Source of the DNA: Aptenodytes patagonicus
Taxonomy: Eukaryota; Chordata; Aves; Sphenisciformes; Spheniscidae
Direction: 5' to 3'
Assembly (NCBI RefSeq): GCF_965638725.1
Contig: NC_134949.1
Location: 35,982,151 to 36,046,150 of the forward strand
DNA length: 64,000 bases
Made by a program: the position numbers and the translations under genes
Shown here: piece by piece, positions 40,782 through 52,122 of the stretch
How the letters are laid out: every line of letters begins with the position of its first letter
How positions within the stretch are numbered: position 1 is the stretch's first letter
The notes under the pieces: model-generated
Databases searched by the model: none
What the model saw: the letters and a program-made list of their open reading frames with translations, nothing else
What the model was told of the DNA's origin: nothing

Positions 40782-40791
40782 TAATGTCTTA
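40782..40791. repeat. target-site duplication, right copy
   Basis: TAATGTCTTA, identical to 40,668-40,677. Clear duplications are often missing at CR1 insertions, so this one is useful for fixing the insertion boundaries. Confidence 0.75.
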
Positions 40792-42317
40792 TTAGCAGTT
40801 TAATCAGTGCAGTCACAAATTGGCTGTAAAAATGCTGCCTCTCCAGTTCTGCAGCTTTGGGCAACTGTCCAGTCTTTACATAAGGTAAGCTGCCCTCTAT
40901 GTTGTTCTGTAACGCATTGAACATTGTTTCAAGTTTTAATTGGGTGGTTTATGCAGTGACTTAGTTGAGTAGATTGTGAATTAAAATTGCACATATGAAA
41001 TTTGTCACTGTTTTTTGTCTAACAAGACAGTTAGAGATTTGCTTTTGCTATGTAAGACTTGACTTGAAGGTTTACTTTCAAAAAGGATAGTATTAGTTGT
41101 CTATGGTATGCACATAAAGCATGAGATAGTTTATCTGCATCTTCCATAAATTTTCTTCTATACAGCCATGATAGCCACAAAAATGTTCGTAGTGCAACAT
41201 TCCTGAGTTGCACATTTTACAAACACAGCAACAAAATACGGGTATTGCAGCACATGCTTTTCAGAGACTCATTACTCAGCCAAACTGAACGTATTTTTCT
41301 CAGCAATACAGAAAAGTTTGCAAAATTTCGGATTTCAACACTATACTGTTAAGCTGTGGATCTATTTCAAAGAAGATGGAAAGAACATTTTTTGAATCCA
41401 GAACATATAATTTTCACTTTCTTATTTTGTAAGAGTTAAATAAACAAACAAGAAAACCCTCCTCCTACCTACCCCAAAACACTTAACATTTAAAAACATT
41501 GAACTGGAAGATGGAGCTAGGTCACTATTCCAGTCCTCTGCAATACCAAGAAACTGTGTTATGAGCATATAGGGCTGGGTTCATCCAAATGTAGGGTTCA
41601 GTAACATGGATATCTATAATTGAGCAAGTTATCTGGACTCACTTTATATGATGGAGAGATACAGGCACTTGTAGGCCACGTATCGTGTCATTATAGCTTA
41701 GATGCCTAAAACAGGTCAGTGAGATATGACCCAGAAGTTCATTTCTGCCCATTGACTGTAAGTGGAACCTAGGTATCCAGATCACATGCAGATGTCAGCA
41801 CTGTCGATGTCTAAATATGGCTGTGATGAATCCCTCCCTTAAATCAGAAAAAGTCACAAATCGTGTGTAAGCCAAAGAATATCTTGCAGAGCTTTATTAC
41901 AAACTTAAATCTTTCCTAAAATTTGAAAAGGTAAAAGTGTACACTAGTAGGAGAAACAGGAGAAATGGAGATTGTCACCCAATATCTGAGGTCTTGCAGG
42001 GGATTAGACCAAAAAAAAAATTCACACCAACAGAAAACAGTTTGTGACCAAACCTCGATTATTAGAACAAACTGCTATATAGCTTTAAGCACTATTGCCA
42101 CTGCTAACGTAAAGCAATCTTTCAAGAAAACCAGCATCCCTGGATTGTGACTGAAGGAAAAATTGCGTTTTAATATTAATGATGTCACTTGGCTGTATGC
42201 AAAAGAGATTATTTTTTTAACTGTCTATTAATAAACAGACGTTGTACTGGAACAGGTGTTAGTGAGTAGCAAACCTGAGCTGAAGTTCAGATCAGCATTC
42301 AGACTAAATGGCTATAG
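40792..42317. other. AT-rich noncoding DNA between two CR1 copies
   Basis: No open frame over about 60 codons and no recognised element. Only short A/T runs are visible. Confidence 0.6.
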
Positions 42318-42407
42318 CATCATAGAATCATAGAATAGTTTGGGCTGGAAGGGACCTTTAAAGGTCATCTAGTCCAACACCCCTGCAATGAGCAGGGGCA
42401 TCGTCAA

Positions 42408-43240
42408 CTAGATCAGGTTGCTCAGAGCCCCGTCCAACCTGACCTGGAATGTTTCCAGGGACGGGGCATCTACCACCTCTCTGGGCAACCTGTTCCAGTG
42501 CTTCACCACCCCCAGCGTAAAACATTTCTTCCTTATATCTAGTCTAAATCTACCCCCCTTTAGGTTAAAGCCATTCCCCCTTGTCCTATCACAACAGTCC
42601 CTGCTAAAAAGTTTGTCCCCATCTTTCTTATAAACCCTCTTTAAGTACTGAAAGGCTGCAATAAGGTCTCCCCGGAGCCGCCTTCTCTCCAGGCTGAACA
42701 ACCCCAACTCTCTCAGCCTTTCCTCATAGGAGAGGTGTTCCATCCCCCTGATCATTTTCGTGGCCCTCTTCTGGACCCGCTCCAACAGGTCGATGTCTTT
42801 CCTGTGCTGGGGGCCCCAGAGCTGGACACAGTACTCCAGGTGGGATCTCACCAGGGCGGAGTAGAGGAGCAGAATCACCTCCCTTGACCTGCTGGCCACA
42901 CTGCCTGTGATGCAGCCCAGGATACGATTGGCCTTCTGGGCTGCGAGCGCACATTGCCGGCTCATGTCCAGCTTTTCATCCACCTGTACCCCCAAGTCCT
43001 TCTTGGCAGGGCTGCTCTCGATCCCTTCATCCCCCAGCCTGTGTTGATACCGGGGGTTGCCCCGACCCAGGTGCAGGACCTTGCACTTGGCCTTGTTGAA
43101 CCTCATGAGGTTCACACGGGCCCACTTCTTGAGCTTGTCCAGGTCCCTCTGGATGGCATCCTGTCCCTCAGGCGTGTCAACCGTGCCACTCAGCTTGGTG
43201 TCATCTGCAAACTCGCTGAGGGTGCACTTGATCCCACTAT
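42408..43240 (-). pseudogene. CR1 ORF2 remnant: RT active site, thumb and C-terminal region
   Basis: Open on the minus strand from about 43,240 down to the stop at 42,408. It begins [22 protein letters not shown] is the CR1 form of the RT catalytic YxDD box, with the two aspartates at 43,200-43,205. It continues with [20 protein letters not shown], the motif after the active site (compare WQMKFN-type in older CR1/L3), then [36 protein letters not shown] and [15 protein letters not shown]. It ends with [19 protein letters not shown], the typical CR1 C-terminus. This part has no internal stop. It is joined to the upstream RT half through a frameshift at about 43,236-43,243, just before the active site. 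Family identity is certain from these motifs; it is a pseudogene because the reading frame as a whole is broken. Confidence 0.93.
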
Positions 43241-43957
43241 GTCATTGATGAAGATATTAAACAGTACCGGTCCCAATACAGACCCCTGTTGGACACGACT
43301 CGTCACTGATCTCCATCTGGACATTGAGCCGTTGACCACTACCCTCTGGATGCGACCATCCAACCAATTCCTCATCCACGGAACAGTCCATCTATCAAAT
43401 CCATATCTCTCCAATTTAGAGAGAAGGATCTTGTGGGGGACCGTGTCAAAGGCCTTACAGAAGTCCAGCTAGACGACATCTGTAGCCCTTCCCATGTCCA
43501 CTGATGTAGTCACTCCATCATAGAAGGCCACTAGGTTAGTCAGGCAGGACTTGCCCTTGGTGAAGCCATGCTGGCTGTCTCAAATCACCTCCCTGTCCTC
43601 CATGTGCCTTAGCATAGCTTCTAGGAGGATCTGTTCCATGACCTTCCTAGGCCCGGAGGTGAGGCTGACAGGTTGGTAGTTCCTGGGGTCCTCCTTTCTA
43701 CCCTTTCTAAAAATGGGTGCAATGTTTCCTTTTTTCCAGTCAGTGGGGACTTCATCTGACTGCCATGACTTTTCAAATATCATGGAGAGTGGCTTGGCAA
43801 CTATATCAGCCAATTCCCTCAGGACTGTGGGATGCGTCTCGTCAGGTCCCATAGACTTACGTATGTTCAGGTTCCTCAGGTGGTCACGAACCTGATCTTC
43901 CCTAACAGTGGGAGGGACTTTGCTCCCCCAGTCCCTGTCTTGCAGTCCATCCACTTA
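43241..43957 (-). pseudogene. CR1 ORF2 remnant: RT fingers and palm, N-terminal half
   Basis: Starts after a TAA at 43,955-43,957 and reads [20 protein letters not shown], then [20 protein letters not shown] and [20 protein letters not shown] (the RT entry motif with PxDWKxxNIxPIFKKG character), and [19 protein letters not shown] (the RPVSLTS block). A TGA at 43,580-43,582 interrupts what is normally an Arg codon before [18 protein letters not shown]-to-TGA decay at a CpG would explain it. A TAG at 43,469-43,471 replaces the usual Tyr codon before [15 protein letters not shown], the palm motif with the first catalytic aspartate. The last part reads [20 protein letters not shown] and [19 protein letters not shown] before the frameshift near 43,240. 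All RT landmarks are present in order but not in one frame. Confidence 0.93.
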
Positions 43958-44271
43958 AGAGAGATTGTCAGTGAAGACTGAGGCAAAATGTTGTTGAGTA
44001 CCTCAGCCTTCTCGTCGTCTGTTGTTACCAGTTTGCCAGTCTTGCTCATCAGGGAGGGTACACTTTCTTTGACTTTCCTTTTCTGGCTGACATACCTGTA
44101 GAAGCCCTTCTTTGCATCCCTTGCCAAGTTCAGCTCCAGCCATGCCTTGGCCTTCCTGACCCCATCCTTACACAACCAGGCAGCATCCCTATACTCTTCC
44201 CAGGATACCTGTCTCTGCTTCTACTGCCTGTGCATTTCCTTCTTACCCTTTAGTTCGACCAGCAGGTCTCA
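43958..44271 (-). pseudogene. CR1 ORF2 remnant: endonuclease-RT linker
   Basis: Minus-strand linker between endonuclease and RT. It follows the TGA at 44,269-44,271 with DLLVELKGKKEMHRQ, then a TAG at 44,221-44,223 where the family normally has Trp. It continues [40 protein letters not shown] and [21 protein letters not shown] frameshift at about 43,983-43,997 moves the frame from [10 protein letters not shown] into ASVFTDNLS. The segment ends at the TAA at 43,955-43,957. These blocks are typical of avian CR1 ORF2. Confidence 0.9.
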
Positions 44272-44868
44272 ACTCAGCCATGACAGTCTCTTGCCTTTCT
44301 TTCCTGACTTCTTACACCTGAGGATCAAGAGCTCTTGCGCTCTATGGAAAGCGTCCTTAAAGATCTGCCAGCTCTGTTCTGCTCCCTTGTCCCTGAGGGC
44401 AGTTTCCCAGGGGGTCCTATTGACTAATTCCTTGAACAGCTGGAAGTTTGCTTTCCTAAAATTCAGGGTCTTGACGTTACTCTTCACCTCGCCCATATCC
44501 CTCAGGACTGCGAACTCCACCACTGCATGATCGCTGCAGCCCAGGCTGCCTCCAATCTTGACGTCACTGATTAGCTCACTTTTGTTGGTGACCAACAGGT
44601 CCAGTATTGCATCCCCTCTGGTAGGGCTGTCTATTACCTGGCTTAAGAAGTTATCCTCAATGCATTCCAGGAGTCTCCTGGATTGCCTACAGCTTGCCGT
44701 GCTACTTTTCCAGCACATGTCAGGGTGGTTGAAGTCCCCCAGCAGGATGAGAGCCTGCGAGCACAACGCTGCCTGTAGCTGGAGTAGGAAGGCTTCGACA
44801 ATAGGCTCCCCTTGATCGGGCGGCCTGTAGTGGACACCAACCACAAAGTTCCCTTTGTTGCCTCAGTC
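44272..44868 (-). pseudogene. CR1 ORF2 remnant: C-terminal half of APE-type endonuclease
   Basis: Open on the minus strand. It begins near GNKGNFVVGVHYRPPDQGEP, the VGVxYRPP block of CR1 endonucleases. It retains LILLGDFNHPDMCWK (the GDFN catalytic motif) and LGCSDHAVVEFAVLRDMGEV (the SDH motif holding the catalytic Asp-His pair). In between is RRLLECIEDNFLSQVIDSPT followed by RGDAILDLLVTN, as expected. The N-terminal half with the ETW and YVRE motifs is missing because the element is 5'-truncated. Beyond about 44,868 the sequence stops resembling CR1. It ends at the TGA at 44,269. Confidence 0.92.
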
Positions 44869-46829
44869 TCTAATTATGGTGAACTTCAATTTTAACAGTT
44901 TAAGCTCATGATCCCAGAAGAAAACCTCAGCCTCTTTCTGATGTCTGGCTCTTTTCCAGGAAGGAATGGTTAAATTCAATAAGTATGTGCCTGTGTGAGT
45001 GGGCAAGCAAGGTGCAGTAAAGCAACTACATCTAGGCACCTATCTCAGAGGAGCTCTCGAGTAGCTGGATTCGTATTATATTTAAAAACCCACTGCCATT
45101 ATTATTCACAAAATACACTGCCAGATTAGTCTCGTATGGTGAATTGAGTACTAGCCCTCTTGGTATCTATACGTTTTTATAGCCAATGGTCCAAGACAGT
45201 ATTAACTTTTATTTTTGTCCAGATCAAGCTGACAGTGAACTGCAGGCCAGCTGCCTGCCACTGGTGTGCCCTGTGCCAGTTAGCTATGTCACTCACAAGC
45301 ACACTTTAGCGTTAGCTCTGACCTTCTACCTCATGCTCAGTTCCCTGAATTTAGAAGATCAGCCTCGGTGTATGCACAGATTTAAGCCCTTCTGTTTGCT
45401 CTCTGAAGTGGATGGGCAAAAGGCAGCTATGGTCCGCCACCGTGATGCCAAGCTGGTGCTGTCCTGTGCTCGCTCGTGTTGACCATGCTGTCAGCGTCTC
45501 TAGAGGACAACTGTGGGCTCACCTTGTAGGGACATCGCAGTGGTACCTGCTGTTAATCCCTCTTTATGTGGCTGCTTTTCATAGATGCGGCAATCTTGAG
45601 GCCAGACGTGATTTTCTCTTGCCCTGCCTCGGGTGGGACAGGGATCCTGTGGAAGGAAGGGCCTGCCACCGAAGGGCACGGCGGGGGGGAGCGGCTCTGC
45701 TGACACAAGTGAGAAGCTGTCCCTGGGACTAAACACAAGTTGTCAAAATCTAACAGAGGGTGTCCAGCAAGAACAATGCCTCACTTCCTATTTCTCTCCA
45801 ATAATAGGAAACGTGGCATTGTTGTCACCGCAGGGTCTCCATCAGAGTTCAGCAACCCATGTTTACTTCCTTTTTGTCCTCTTCTTATGTGCTTGTGTCA
45901 GCAAACATGTTCCCTTCCTGCTGTTGTCCTCAGTGCTGAGACGAACACCCCTTGCAAATAGTCCTCCCTGCAGTTTGGCATGAGAGGCTTACCTATCACT
46001 GCCACGTATTATCTCCAATATATTTCATCCTTCCCAAAGGAACCATTTCAGATTCAAATTAAAGTTTTAGACAGTACAGAGATCAATTAAATGATAACAT
46101 TTTCTCACGATTAGGCTGGTCTTTTCCTCTAAGCGACTCTCATACTGGGTGCTAGAACTCGTCTCACTTTCCATGCGAGATTGCCACGGGTCTTAGAAAT
46201 GCAGATCATCATTAGCATCATTATTTTCAGATAAATTAAGAAATTCATTGAGAGAATTGCTTCTTTCCCTGTGAATATTCAAAGTGGTGGGCAGTGAAAG
46301 TAACAGCAGTTTTCTTATAAACTTTGTCCCAGAGACTGCCTAAAATTCCCAAAGAAGCACTTCTAAGAGCTTTGAGGCTTTAATATCAGTTGCACAGTGA
46401 ATATCTAGGACAAGAAAGTTTCAATTTTTTTAACCTCAGTCATCAGAATGTTTTTCCGTTTCATTTGGCCCTGCAGTTTCATCCCTTCCAGCATTTATTG
46501 GGTCAAGGCAAGTATGGTGTGTGAGGCTGGTGAAAAATAGCAATTGTAATGACACATACACCTTTTTGTTTGCTTCTCCAACAAAATAGTTAACGTCATT
46601 TTTGCAATGAAAAAGGAAGGGCTTTTGATGTGAACTTGTAAAAGCATTCTGCTCAGAATTCTTGAGTGAAGTTATGATCTGGTCTAAGGTACAACTTGCC
46701 TTTTATGTATGCATTTATTTTATCATCAGTATTGGAGATGATTCGATTTTTTTCCTATACAAAAATGGTGAGTTTTTGTAAAATTTAAGAAATAACGGAA
46801 AATAATTGTTGGAGCGCTGAAGCAAGTTC
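44869..46829. other. noncoding DNA with a CpG-richer stretch at about 45.4-45.72 kb
   Basis: No recognisable exon. At about 45,400-45,720 CpGs become more frequent (roughly 14 in 320 bases) and several open frames of 78-116 codons overlap on both strands, none with a known domain. This may be an old GC-rich repeat or a weak island. The rest is AT-rich. Confidence 0.45.
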
Positions 46830-47170
46830 TGCATTATCTCCAGTAAAATACAGCTTTTTAAATAATGTAGTGGCTAGCATTGCTTATTAATGCAAAGAAG
46901 TTTCTAATTACTCTATAAAGCCTAATGTGGTATTTTACTATGCCTGTAAATGGAGCAGTCTGAAAAAGTCTAAGTTAATTGCATATTTATTGTTAATTGC
47001 TGGACAATTTTGTTCAAATGAGAAAAAAATTAGACTTTTGCAACATGTTAGCTGCATTGAGTGCCTGCAATTTTGCTTTTAAGCTTCTGCTGATGATCTT
47101 TAGTGCATTTTTATTACATTTTTATTTGTTGAACAAAATCATATTAGTGCTGATCTTAACTTACTATATG
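46830..47170. promoter_or_regulatory. candidate conserved noncoding element (inferred)
   Basis: A non-repetitive AT-rich stretch with a high density of TTAAT, TAATTG and GCAAA-type words, including TTAATTG twice near 46,975-46,997, and no open frame. Texture resembles vertebrate developmental enhancers. This is a judgement from motif content; conservation cannot be tested here. Confidence 0.25.
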
Positions 47171-47479
47171 TTTTAAAAGGCAGGTTTACACCCAGCATCT
47201 CAGTACATGCTGAACTCCTGTAGCATTAGGCACAAACTATGTTCAGGTGTCCCCAGATATTAGCACTCATTTTAAAGGCTATAGCATCTAAATACACTTT
47301 TGAATGTACACAGAGGATGATGAGGAAAAATCCTGCATGTCAGACAAAGAAACTGTGAAAGAAACCCTAAACAGATGATGCAATGTTCATAGACCCAGGA
47401 TGTCCTTCTGTGGGATTGTGTGCTGAATGTTGAGCTTCACCATAACCTCTTGCGCCTCAGTAATTTGAGATGCTTGTTG

Positions 47480-47800
47480 GTTTGGCAATTGGTCACACAA
47501 AACAAACCGTCCAAACATCATGTGTGATAATCAGCCAATCAGGTCTCCAAAGAGTCTTTAAATGTTCAAACTGAACAAAGGCTCTGTATCTATCAAGTTC
47601 AGATTATTTTCTTGGACAGCAGCTCTCTGCCAGGTAATGTGCTGTTTTTCTATTTCCTTTTAACTTTGCTTAGCGGCAATAGGTAGTTTCAGATTATTGA
47701 GGTAATCCATGCAAAACTAATTGACTAATTAAATGCAAGACAAGTCAATGCGCCAGAGCACATTGCACAATATTTGCTATTGGCTTTTTAATGATTATCT
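47480..47800. promoter_or_regulatory. candidate enhancer with POU/homeodomain/CCAAT motif cluster
   Basis: ATGCAAAA (47,709-47,716, octamer-like) is followed by ACTAATTG (47,716-47,723), ACTAATTA (47,724-47,731) and ATGCAA (47,733-47,738). The two ACTAATT words are a direct repeat with 8-base spacing between two POU half-sites. About 25 bases on lie ATTGCACAAT (47,762-47,771, C/EBP-like), an ATTTGC and an inverted CCAAT box (ATTGG), and AGCCAATCAG lies near 47,533. No open frame. The role is inferred from clustering alone. Confidence 0.35.
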
Positions 47801-50800
47801 AGCATATATATACAAAAGAGTGTGAAGCACTTCAAAGAATAAATATTCTTACACTCGCCTACTCCTAAAAAGTTATAATAAGGATTAATGACTGAATGGA
47901 GACACTCCCCAATCTTGTCAGGCTTTATAGATTTGATTGACATTTTTTGTTCATATATTTTGCTAACATTTCTGAGAAAACAGAGTTCAAAGATGAGTCT
48001 GCTAAAGAGAAACTCTAAAGAAAGGGAAGCATCAGTGTAGCTCAGGTCAGATTTCAGAACTGATGGACGTGAAATGTAAATCAGAGTTAGAGCGAAGGGT
48101 GTGCTGGAAGTGGTTCTGTGGCTATGTGACTTGGATTGAATTAGAGGAATGATAGGACAGTGATAAAGAGTGCAAGCAAAGTGTTTGGCAGAAACACAGC
48201 TTTGAAGAAGCTCAAGAAGCTCACAGCTAATATGGAAAAAGATGAATAAGAGCAGGGGAAGATTTGAAGACAAGTTGGACATAGCTGAGGCAACAGGCAA
48301 GGTAGATGATTGCTGTGGCAGCATGTGTGGGACTGAAGACTAGAGCCGGGGCTGACAGGGAGAATTAATCCCATGTGTTCTGTAGTAACACGTAATTTAT
48401 AAATGCAATATCAATTTTACTTACAAGACAAGTCTTCATGATAAACATCTTATTTTCATAGGATTTGGGAGGGCAGCAATAACATAATCCCCCTGCATGA
48501 AACGGAGCGATGGAATGAAGGCTGTTCAGCCTTGCTGAGCACTTACACAGCTGGTTCTTTTGCAGTGCCAGAGATTTTAATGATAAAGAATGAGGGGATG
48601 CTTTAAAGCGAGCAATGTGGGTGTATATTTCACTGACACAAGTAACTCTGTTTCAGTCTTTTGCAACCTCAGAACTCAGTGTTCTATGCCTAGCTTTAGC
48701 TGTAGGCACTTAAAAATTATTAGATGCCTTTGACTGAAGCAAATGCAAAAGTAATTTCCAATTCTGTTTTTCATATATAACAACTCCTCTAAAACCTCCA
48801 ACCAACCTAAACAGTTTTGCCAATAGTTAATGCACTAGCAGTTTTACAATGGCTGATTATATAATCAACATAATTTTGGAGAAAAATTTACTGAGTTTAT
48901 TTCATGGAGATAACCTGGTGATTTTTGGTGCTGTTTTTGTCATCCCTGTTATCAAAGTTTAAAGCCTCAAGGTCTAATTCTTTGCTTACTGAGCTCAAAA
49001 CTGAATGCAAAGCTGTCTTTGATTTCACTAGAGCAGGCTGATGGCTTAGAGGCCAGAATTTTGGCTGTCGTCTTCACAACTCTTCTGACGTCAGAAGCAC
49101 TGTAATGGCTTACCACGTAGTAAGGCTATGGACTTAAATGGGTCAACCTGCAAAACAAAAAATGACAAAACTGGTCAATGGTGGCAGTTTTCATGCTTAT
49201 TTCCAATGGGTAATTTTATACCTTTCTTTATATTTTTTTTAATTTGTATTTGCTCATTATATGATTCTCAATAAATCTACATGAAATGTTATTCATAAAT
49301 TATTTCTGAAAGAAAATATTGGGGAAATCAAAAAATAAGTAATATTTGGTTTTTCACCAGTGACTGAGAACTCAGTGTATATTCACATAGTCCCGTCCTC
49401 GTGTAGAACTGATGTATTGTAACTCTCCAACAGTAAAAACAGTCACTTGCCTGTTAGTAAAAATAGAAGGAGATAACAGAAAGGTATTCCTACAGGGTAA
49501 TGATAGAGAGGTCTCCAAATCCTTACATAAAGGAGTCATGTTTGAACAAGTGATTTTTCGTGATGCTGCATGCAACCTTAGTGAAGTTTCAATATGAGGA
49601 AAATTCCTTTTGCTTTAACTTACCTCCTAAGAAGCTGTTTTTCAGATTGTCACACAAAATTGATTTACCAGTACAACTCCCTGTCCACTTAAACAGTTAG
49701 AAGATGGAAAGAAATTGAGGGGGGAAAAAACCCAAATCAGCCTGTCTCTTCTCCCCAAAGCCACAGAGAAAGGAAGTGCTGTGCTTGACCCACATAACAG
49801 AAGAAAGCAGGAGAGTGAAAGATGTGTGCAGTGTAATTGCAGACATTATAAAACAATCACTGCATGATGTTTAAACATTGCTTTATGATGTTTCCACTGA
49901 GATATTCCATTAGTATGTGATAATAATGAATCATGATTGTACTTCACTGAGAACTCTTGCCATGACCGCATACTTTTCCGATTTTTTTTTTCTTCCTGTG
50001 GATTGCACATGGAAACACGGGAGAGAAATTACCTGAAGAACATAACCAGAATAGAAGCAGCAAAATTATAATGGTACTTAGAAGTGGACAAACTTTTCAA
50101 CACAGTTTTATTTCATTTTGCCAATATTATTTTATTCAGGTTAGAAGTGCAGCTTTAAATATAGTCTTGTGGGGAATGTGAAAGAATGCCTTTAAAAAAT
50201 GTCCCTGGGCAGTGCATATGTGTTGACAAAAGTGGGGGTTTTTAATTCTTTTTTTCCCACTTCTGTAGACATAGCTTGTCTACAGCAACTAATTTGAGAA
50301 AGAATATTTTTGGCTAAAGAGAGAGATTGAAACAAGACAAGTGCTTCTTTACTGGTAAAGCACTCAACATCTATACAGCATCTCAGTTCAGCTGGCAATG
50401 TTTCTCCCAGATCTAACTCCTACACGCTCAGATGGTAAGTCTTTAAAGCAGGGAAAAGTGCCATCTGGTGATTCAAAACAATACAAAACTGATGGAATCC
50501 ACTTCTTGCAGATGACAAATGGAACTGGTCATCAACCTCAAATAAAATTGCCATATGTGATGTTTGGTCCTGAAGATCCTGAAAACTGCCGAAACACTCT
50601 ACTATCTCCATCATCAGATTTCCATTTAAAATTCTATTCTTTCATTATACAGCAGCAAATTAGTATCATATGTTTAGCAGCAGTAAATCATAATTCATGT
50701 GTTTACGTAATCACAAAAATGTCAGTGTATATGATGTGTGCTGATACAAAAGCTGTATACCATATATATGCCAATTATATAAATTATGAAAATTATAAAC

Positions 50801-51642
50801 ATATATTTGTCCTTTTACATTAGATTTTGAACTCTGATATAGGGACTGTGATTTACATGGATATTATATAGCACGTTATGTGTAAAACAGTAACAATAAT
50901 GTCTGATGTATGAAGAAACTAGAGACAATAATAGTTTAGAATAATAATTCTATTTTAATAATAAGTTAAAAAAAATGTGATCGTTGATAAGCTGATGATG
51001 CGCCTTTAACTGTAGGCCTCAAATTTAAGAACAGAAAGACGATGAAAAAGGAAAAGGGTAGGCTGTGACTCTGCAGAGAAAGAGAAAGCATAAAAATGGC
51101 AATATTTTATTCAGCAAGTTGAACTCCTTTTTCTGGGTAGAACTGTATCTGATTTATGTTCTGGTTTGTGGTGAGGGTGAATTAATAGCTAAAAGGGTAA
51201 GGTAAACTCAATTCTAGCTCACTGCATTTGTTTAAAGGCTCACATCTTTAAACATTTAGTCTGAGTATTAATTTTATTTGTATGAGTACTCTGAGTATCC
51301 TGTTGTTTTTTATAGAGCACATTATGCACAGTTGTGGTTTTTTTTCATCAAGACTCCCTTTAAGAGGCTCATCAGGGTGAAACATAATGCTGTAGGGTCT
51401 AGTAAGAATATGCACAAGTACAAAAATGCTGTGTGTAAGCATTCACAAGAATCGCTCCTTTAGTTCGAATGCTGACTTATTTGTTGATAATGAGGAAGAA
51501 GCTGTACAACAGGCATTCCTGTTCTTAGACAGATTTTCTTTGAAGTCAGTAGGCATTTCAAAAGGGTTAGACTGTATACGTATTTCTGTAAACTGTTCCT
51601 TCAGCTTAAAAAAAAAAAAGGAAATACATAATACAAAAATAG
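47801..51642. other. AT-rich noncoding DNA, no gene seen
   Basis: Holds a minus-strand open frame of 178 codons (47,788-48,324) with no recognisable domain, probably due to a purine-rich plus strand, and a 141-codon plus-strand frame (50,398-50,823) that also has no recognised homology. A perfect 14-base palindrome (TGATTATATAATCA) is at 48,854-48,867. Other content is A/T-rich simple sequence. Confidence 0.55.
48854..48867. repeat. 14-bp perfect palindrome
   Basis: TGATTATATAATCA equals its own reverse complement. It contains two abutting GATTA/TAATC homeodomain cores in opposite orientation, so it could be a dimeric PRD-type or PITX/OTX-like site. Chance is possible in AT-rich DNA. Confidence 0.5.
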
Positions 51643-51786
51643 CATTTAATGAATATTAGACCATATCTATTTTTCTAATTCATAATTTGTGTGTTTAAAA
51701 AGGATTTACTAGAGAGTTGTGTTTATACATCACTGTTAATATATATCTTTTTTACTTGAAAGCCATTTTAAAAGAGAAAAAAGGCA
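51643..51786 (+). repeat. left arm of a perfect 144-bp inverted repeat
   Basis: Begins CATTTAATGAATATTAGACC and ends AAAGAGAAAAAAGGCA. Compared base by base with the reverse complement of 52,123-52,266, all 144 positions agree. The match ends abruptly: the next base outwards (51,642 G against 52,267 T) and inwards (51,787 T against 52,122 C) does not pair. AT-rich, with no open frame of interest. See the right arm and the first finding. Confidence 0.97.
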
Positions 51787-52122
51787 TAAAGAAAAAAATG
51801 TCCTACTGAACACTTACGGCTCTGTATGGATTGTACAGGCGTCTTTTGCATAAGATTTCTAATAGTCTGCCAAGTATGAGCTCAAGGTGTCTTGTCATAC
51901 CCTGTGAAGTTAAAACACTTTTTGTACGTAGTGCCACAGATGATAATGCAAAGAAGCAGTATTTCTCAACCAAATCCTATTTTGTAATCCCCTTTAACTT
52001 GCTTGTTACATTTTGTATATTCAGGTATTGGTTCAGATTTTCCATTAGTTTATATTAGTGCCTTGCAATTTAAACCCTGGTGTGAATCTAGCACTACAAA
52101 TGAATACTGTCCTCCGATATTC
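51787..52122. other. 336-bp spacer between the inverted-repeat arms
   Basis: Unique-looking sequence. It contains a 75-codon plus-strand open frame (51,831-52,058) with no recognisable domain, and no transposase-like motif is visible. It would form the loop of a hairpin transcript. Confidence 0.8.

Larger units (their letters stand above)
42318..44868 (-). mobile_element. CR1 LINE, 5'-truncated, about 2.55 kb
   Basis: The 3' end lies at the left: CATCATAGAATCATAGAATA is the complement of the CR1 tail repeat, followed by the complement of the conserved 3' untranslated region. Reading leftwards from 44,868, the element encodes the C-terminal half of the APE-type endonuclease, a linker, the full reverse transcriptase and the CR1 C-terminal region. 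ORF1 and the N-terminal half of the endonuclease are absent; homology fades at about 44,865, so that boundary is approximate. At least five in-frame stops and two frameshifts make it inactive, but motif preservation is high, so it is moderately young. No clear target-site duplication was found. It lies in the same orientation as the small CR1 at 40.7 kb. Confidence 0.95.

Noticed and set aside
42954..44530. Plus-strand open frames of 127-172 codons in the CR1
   Set aside because: They are antisense shadows of CR1 ORF2, whose minus-strand frames carry all the family motifs.
47788..48324. 178-codon minus-strand open frame
   Set aside because: Leu/Ser/Phe-rich with no domain; again a purine-rich plus strand lacks stops on the complement.
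50268..50433. Possible exon between TTCTTTTTTTCCCACTTCTGTAG-type acceptor and ATG|GTAAGT donor
   Set aside because: All three frames contain a stop between acceptor and donor, so it cannot be an internal coding exon; a noncoding exon cannot be judged from sequence alone.
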